A DNA stretch of 6,980 nt, from NCBI GenBank assembly GCA_947472705.1, contig CANJDA010000114.1:1-6980 (forward strand), written 5' to 3'. The position numbers and the translations under genes are program-made. A model generated the notes under the pieces. It was not told where the DNA came from, ran no database searches, and saw nothing but the letters and a program-made list of their open reading frames with translations. Origin of the DNA: Flavobacteriaceae bacterium (lineage in GTDB: Bacteria > Bacteroidota > Bacteroidia > Flavobacteriales > Flavobacteriaceae). Shown one piece after another: positions 6,101 through 6,980 of the stretch; the first letter of the stretch is position 1, and every line of letters begins with the position of its first letter.

Positions 6101-6979
6101 AACACCACTAGCTGTAGTGGTTACCGTAGCCGATGGCAATGGGTAAACAGATACAGAGATAGATGCTGTAGCTGAACAAGAACCTTTGGTAGCTGTAACT
6201 GAAAAGTCAGAAGACGAAGGAGTTGTAGCTGTTATAACTTCACCAGTAGTTGAACTGATAGTTGCACCAGAAATTGATGTCCAAGTATATAAAATAGAAG
6301 CATCAGATGGTGTAGCCGTCAACACAGTATCTCCACCAGTTCCACAGAATGTTGGAATAGAAGCTGTAATAGTTGTTGGGTTAACCGTGATTGCTACTGG
6401 AGTTCTTGGACCATCACATCCACCTGAGTTTTCAGCTGCATATAAAGTAGTTGAAGAACAAGCAGTATAAGTGAAAGTAGTAGTACCATCATCAGGAAGT
6501 GAAGCTAACAAAGTACCACCTACAGCAGCGGAATAATAATTAATTGTTCCACCTACTGACATCGAACCTTGTCCTTGTAAAGTAACACTACCACCCAAAT
6601 TAACAGTAGTTGATGTTACAGGATTAACAGCTGGAGCAAGTGGTGAAGGGTTAACTGTAATGGTTTGTGTACCTGTAATGGTTTGTCCATTTTTAGTAAA
6701 CGAAAGGAAACCAGTAGTACCATTACCTGTAACTCCAGTCATAGAAGTTGCAGAAACAATAGTAAACGAAGTAACCGCTGTACCACCAATTTTAACATTT
6801 GATACTCCTGTTAAGTTAGTACCTGTAACGGTAAACGTACCTGAATTAGCACATTGTGTTAAAGGAGTAACATCGGTAATTGTTGGAGCACTAGTAGACC
6901 AAGCATAATAATTATCACCTGTTGGTGCAATTGGGCCTGGAGCAGTAGTAGCTGTAGTTCTACTACCAGTAGTAGTAGA
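2..6979 (-). CDS. Giant multi-domain Ig-like surface adhesin, partial at both ends
   Basis: One frame is open over the whole window, 2326 codons without a stop, verified by translating every line. No start is called: in-frame ATG codons such as Met80 and Met140 lie inside domains, with no signal peptide or ribosome binding site. The product is rich in Thr, Ser, Ala, Gly and Val, has no membrane segment or coiled coil, and consists of about 17 Ig-like beta modules, one IPT/TIG module and four nested larger domains. Many modules open with a Cys (pattern xxxCxGxxxxL), carry a central YxW or YQW strand, and close with a Cys before a VTV strand. This is typical of flavobacterial surface adhesins, so adhesion or matrix binding outside the cell is a reasonable inference; the ligand is unknown. 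Export by type IX secretion is likely for the group but its sorting domain is out of view. The gene must exceed 7 kb. Confidence 0.93.
107..916 (-). other. Ig-like module 17, host of the jelly-roll domain
   Basis: Residues 2022-2291. The first part is STLCTAATSPVTLTATGG (Cys2035). After the nested domain it resumes at SGSNFTWTSDVANSF (Trp2233) and goes on through GATVYVKPGSTAHIVAT, Cys2278 and STDITVI. Cys-to-Trp distance is 198 residues. This is the fourth host in the window and its first strand is the one closest to the uninterrupted module 13 (SPVTLTASG against SPVTLTATGG). Confidence 0.65.
302..841 (-). other. Jelly-roll (choice-of-anchor J type) domain nested in module 17
   Basis: Residues 2047-2226, about 180 residues, no Cys. 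It opens with VRLTEDFNTTAPGWSVSNG, has NWGLA, GGGFALAISDAGG, TKLVSPVFSTVDLTSANVTF, the segment AKLQYSTNGSTWTDLQSY, and closes with STLQLRFNYQSSWGYAWAVD and NVKVTG. The opening 'E.F....P.GW', the mid 'L.SP.FS..D.T.A...F' and the closing 'WAVDNV.V' are the order seen in choice-of-anchor J / MAM-like jelly-roll domains of secreted Bacteroidota proteins, which often bind carbohydrate or protein. Ligand binding here is inference. Length is normal for the family. Confidence 0.75.
917..1207 (-). other. Ig-like module 16, FTGANGTAPYTFTY type
   Basis: Residues 1925-2021. TTSACTNGSNPTVTF (Cys1938) is followed by GANGTAPYTFTYSLNGG, a TFVYTLKSV strand, a Cys, and SATITVN. 'G..G..PYTFTY..NGG' is a pattern recurring in flavobacterial surface proteins, and distinct from the YxW modules around it. 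I infer an Ig-like fold from the strand spacing. Confidence 0.6.
1208..1474 (-). other. Ig-like module 15, YQW type
   Basis: Residues 1836-1924. SSTLCAGTTATFTV (Cys1850), LTYQWSKNGTAITG (Trp1870), then ATLTLTGTSPADNGVYTVLV and ATLTIN. The segment 'L....D.G.Y.V.V' is the hallmark of the Ig F strand, with Val in place of the usual Cys. Cys-to-Trp spacing is 20. Confidence 0.7.
1475..2224 (-). other. Ig-like module 14, host of GEVED domain 2
   Basis: Residues 1586-1835. The first part is NTVCPETPVTITATA (Cys1599). After the nested domain it resumes at STYSWSSVPADATL (Trp1787), then VNTTYTVSAVSPGGC (Cys1824) and STTVTL. Cys-to-Trp distance is 188 residues, and Trp-to-Cys 37. Its two halves closely resemble those of module 8, so host and insert may have been duplicated as one unit. 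Confidence 0.7.
1652..2149 (-). other. GEVED domain 2, nested in Ig-like module 14
   Basis: Residues 1611-1776. It contains GPQVLPTGYG, STADEEILNVTFGSINN, LNRYSDFTSLAAPNV, YIDYNRDGVFDSATE with the acidic loop Asp1701, Asn1703, Asp1705 and Asp1709, GSITIPATASAGVTLMRVYV and GETEDYKINI, the GEVED-type signature. It aligns along its full length with domain 1 but is clearly diverged, with many substitutions, so it is not a recent copy. It carries only two Cys where domain 1 has four: the Cys after 'PTGY' is Gly1623 here, and the Cys before the signature is also absent. Confidence 0.85.
2225..2470 (-). other. Ig-like module 13, uninterrupted reference form
   Basis: Residues 1504-1585. PSFCSPSGSPVTLTASG (Cys1518), STYAWTSNPSGF (Trp1539), SVTPGVTTIYTVTGTDASGC (Cys1573 at its end) and AEVTV. 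This compact module is the plain version of the four hosts that hold nested domains: the same strand order and motifs, with only 21 residues between the leading Cys and the Trp. Confidence 0.65.
2471..2773 (-). other. Ig-like module 12, YQWQ type
   Basis: Residues 1403-1503. Leading Cys1417 in TSSVCYNGGTASF, central GYQWQYLNGSTWENV (Trp1437), then TLNMTAGSTILPADYLYRVV and a SYTLNI end. Cys-to-Trp spacing is 20. A second Cys in VGACEPT lies near the end. Confidence 0.65.
2667..2677 (+). repeat. TGCCATTGGTA direct repeat, copy in module 12
   Basis: The 11-base string encodes the YQWQ strand of the module in reverse. Identical copies lie at 3285-3295 (module 10) and 5085-5095 (module 5), and a nine-base version is at 1370-1378 (module 15). 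The likeness does not extend far on either side, so I read it as codon-level conservation of the motif rather than recent duplication. Confidence 0.6.
2774..3103 (-). other. Ig-like module 11, divergent
   Basis: Residues 1293-1402. It opens at NPTNQSICENNG (Cys1306), has GFGWEINDGSGFQFI (Trp1333) as the central strand, SLTVNGLTAAQSGYQFRATA as the F-strand equivalent and ends with ATVTVN. It is longer than its neighbours, and its F strand has Phe in place of the usual Cys (YQFRA against YRCVV). Otherwise the pattern resembles the YQWQ modules on both sides. Confidence 0.6.
3104..3394 (-). other. Ig-like module 10, YQWQ type
   Basis: Residues 1196-1292. The core is SGLSYQWQESSSNNTGFVDL (Trp1231), then TATLTVTGATLTKFYRCVV and AAKLTV. 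This is the I-set-like form of bacterial Ig module, where 'LTV...Y.C.V' is the F strand. The leading Cys typical of other modules is replaced in the stretch NPADQSVLAPGPA. Confidence 0.65.
3395..3670 (-). other. Big_2-like Ig module
   Basis: Residues 1104-1195. The segment VTWSSSSTAVATIDANGVLT followed by PLTAGTTNVRAYI matches the bacterial Ig group 2 pattern 'WSSS...VATV...G.VT....G...I.A'. The closing strand is TTVAVTV. It is the only clear Big_2-type unit in the window. Big_2 modules are found in intimin-like and other adhesins as stalk units. Confidence 0.75.
3842..4321 (-). other. GEVED domain 1, nested in Ig-like module 8
   Basis: Residues 887-1046. It begins at GPQTAPTGYC, contains IDEQIFGVSFGSLNNL, SNYTDYTSLPAT, the acidic loop FIDYNRDGDFDDSGE (Asp973, Asn975, Asp977, Asp979, Asp981), GNITIPLTASAGVTRMRVVV, and ends with GEAEDYNINI, a variant of the GEVED signature that names the family. 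The D-x-N-x-D-G-x-F-D loop looks like a calcium-binding turn (inference). Length, about 160 residues, is normal. It holds four Cys (898, 928, 958 region, 1031), two of which are absent from domain 2. The function of GEVED domains is not established; they occur in large secreted proteins of Bacteroidota and some other bacteria. Confidence 0.85.
3998..4012 (+). repeat. (AGT)5 trinucleotide tract
   Basis: Five tandem AGT triplets on the plus strand read as five ACT Thr codons in the gene; with the adjoining ACA codon they make a run of six Thr in a loop of GEVED domain 1. The corresponding part of GEVED domain 2 reads AYTASGSVSG and has no such run. Because the unit is three bases, changes in copy number would lengthen the loop without breaking the frame. 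Confidence 0.8.
4394..4654 (-). other. Ig-like module 7, divergent
   Basis: Residues 776-862. It opens with NAVSICSGDTVVVETNG (Cys792), continues with HYDVFSISPTTGVTI in place of the YxW strand, then FNPSVTTTYTLSA, a Cys in QLCANS and a FTVTVN end. The module is Ig-like by its Cys, 'V.TTYTL' and VTV strands, but the central Trp is missing. Confidence 0.55.
4655..4921 (-). other. Ig-like module 6, CHU_C-associated type
   Basis: Residues 687-775. It has NRCGDGTITISAS (Cys697), SIKWYTQASGGTA (Trp717) and ATTTYYAAAETTGPAC. This is the textbook form of the CHU_C-associated Ig-like module of flavobacterial surface proteins, with complete length. Cys-to-Trp spacing is 20. Confidence 0.7.
4922..5221 (-). 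other. Ig-like module 5, YQWQ type
   Basis: Residues 587-686. Leading Cys600 in SSICLGNSVSLSL, central LTYQWQVSTDGG with Trp631, TWTDISG, and SQYRCNIKSC near the end. 'YQWQ...G..W.DI' followed by 'YRC' is classical for Ig domains of bacterial surface proteins. The Cys-to-Trp gap is 31 rather than 20-21, owing to a short extra loop at residues 611-626, at the same place where the larger domains are inserted elsewhere. Confidence 0.65.
5222..6133 (-). other. Ig-like module 4, host of the nidogen-like domain
   Basis: Residues 283-586. The first strand is SGVCPGTSATINSG with Cys294; the second half resumes at NYTVTWT (Trp525) and continues through LSVNPSNTTIYTISYTNQ, Cys569 and VTMQI. Joined together, the two halves make one ordinary Ig-like module, very similar in pattern to the uninterrupted module at 2225-2470. 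The stretch between them is a separate domain. The Cys-to-Trp distance is 231 residues instead of about 20. The two cysteines Cys294 and Cys569 bracket the insert and could form a disulfide across it (inference). Confidence 0.65.
5426..6055 (-). other. Nidogen-like domain nested in Ig-like module 4
   Basis: Residues 309-518, about 210 residues, with no Cys. Landmarks are a DDGGWGSIPVGFNFNFFG segment, INIGTNGTLTFGTY, MVAVMAMDNDL, an IKYWTEG turn, RKFVVSYEAV, the pair of strands AIFYETIGVVEVHV, then VGINNG and PFAYRF at the end. 'Shift to GFNFNFFG, a xNGxLxFG strand, then QxxxYExxGxxExH' resembles the nidogen (NIDO) extracellular domain, for which I can cite only pattern similarity. NIDO-type domains are found in adhesive extracellular proteins. 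The precise edges are uncertain by about 15 residues; the segment from NFTSLAITSAP to TTLVS may be linker belonging to either host or insert. Confidence 0.55.
6134..6379 (-). other. Ig-like module 3, uninterrupted
   Basis: Residues 201-282. Leading Cys212, central ILYTWTSISG strand with Trp233, and a KGSCSATASISVSV ending. The Cys-to-Trp spacing is 21 residues, which is the ordinary spacing for this type of module in the protein. It directly precedes the first host module with a nested domain. Confidence 0.6.
6380..6649 (-). other. Ig-like module 2, CHU_C-associated type
   Basis: Residues 111-200. A GGSVTLQGQG strand is followed by INYYSAAVGGTLL, then TTLYAAENSGGC and a closing VAITVN strand. 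The pattern of an aromatic strand before 'A..GG..L' and a later 'LYAAE' matches the CHU_C-associated Ig-like family seen in flavobacterial proteins, and it is related to module 6 (4655-4921), which has KWYTQASGGTA and TTYYAAAE. Unlike most other modules it lacks the leading Cys. Confidence 0.6.
6650..6889 (-). other. IPT/TIG beta-sandwich module
   Basis: Residues 31-110 start with APTITDVTPL, followed by a Cys, then GTFTVTGTNLTGVSNVKIGG and a SFTIVSATSMTGV strand, and close with TITVN. The order 'pro-rich start, ITGTNL, V.IGG..V..F..VS.T.I' is the hallmark of the IPT/TIG family, an Ig-like fold common in bacterial surface proteins. The usual length is about 80 residues and this copy is complete. 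It is the only IPT/TIG module seen; everything after it is of other Ig-like types. Its role here is probably structural, as a spacer in the stalk. Confidence 0.75.
6890..6979 (-). other. Tail of a preceding module or linker
   Basis: Residues 1-30 are a Thr/Ala/Pro-rich stretch ending in GDNYYAWSTS. It is too short to assign. It reads as the end of an upstream module or a linker leading into the IPT/TIG module, and shows that the gene continues beyond the right edge. Three tandem AGT triplets (6968-6976) encode its Thr run. Confidence 0.5.
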
Positions 6980-6980
6980 A

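Noticed and set aside
107..6133. Nested domains as inteins or mobile insertions
   Set aside because: The inserts show no intein splicing motifs, terminal inverted repeats or transposase. They are complete extracellular beta domains in frame, fitting domain shuffling.
5910..6908. Open frames on the plus strand at 5910-6146, 6186-6470 and 6660-6908
   Set aside because: Same reason: they overlay well-recognised nidogen-like, Ig-like and IPT/TIG sequence on the other strand and look like no protein family.
2..6979. Possible frameshift or pseudogene in the long gene
   Set aside because: All 2326 codons are in one phase with no stop, and each domain motif is intact in that phase, so nothing suggests decay.
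2..6979. Promoters, terminators, RNA genes
   Set aside because: There is no intergenic space, no tRNA-like or rRNA-like segment, and no hairpin followed by a T run that I would credit inside the coding sequence.

Overview
The window is one uninterrupted piece of a single giant gene on the minus strand. Read from position 6979 down to position 2, the frame stays open for 2326 codons with no stop and no start that can be supported, so both ends of the gene lie outside the window. I translated the whole frame. It encodes a Thr/Ser/Ala/Gly/Val-rich, all-beta, secreted or surface protein built from about 17 immunoglobulin-like modules of the kind found in Bacteroidota (Flavobacteriia) surface adhesins. 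Low GC (about 40 percent by eye), A/T-ending codons, GEVED modules, IPT/TIG, CHU_C-associated Ig-like modules and a terminal 'CDTYTW...YTESGTYT...GCH' unit all point to a Flavobacterium-like organism. In the text, residues are numbered from 1 at position 6979.

Layout from N- to C-terminal side (right to left): tail of an unseen module (6890-6979); IPT/TIG module (6650-6889); two Ig-like modules (6134-6649); an Ig-like module holding a nidogen-like domain (5222-6133); three Ig-like modules (4394-5221); an Ig-like module holding GEVED domain 1 (3671-4393); a Big_2-like module (3395-3670); four Ig-like modules (2225-3394); an Ig-like module holding GEVED domain 2 (1475-2224); two Ig-like modules (917-1474); an Ig-like module holding a jelly-roll domain of choice-of-anchor J type (107-916); and the start of a CDTYTW-type repeat that runs off the left edge (2-106).

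The most striking thing is the nesting. Four larger, mutually unrelated domains (nidogen-like, GEVED twice, jelly-roll) are each inserted at the same place in a host Ig-like module, between its first Cys-bearing strand and its central Trp strand. The Cys-to-Trp distance is 20-21 residues in five ordinary modules but 183-231 in the four hosts. The sequence therefore looks like a stalk of Ig units carrying side-branch domains at one standard loop. The protein is probably exported and displayed on the cell surface, possibly by type IX secretion, but the N-terminal signal and C-terminal sorting domain that would show this are not in the window.

I see no RNA gene, promoter, terminator, insertion sequence, CRISPR array or second gene. 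The open frames on the plus strand are antisense shadows of this coding sequence.
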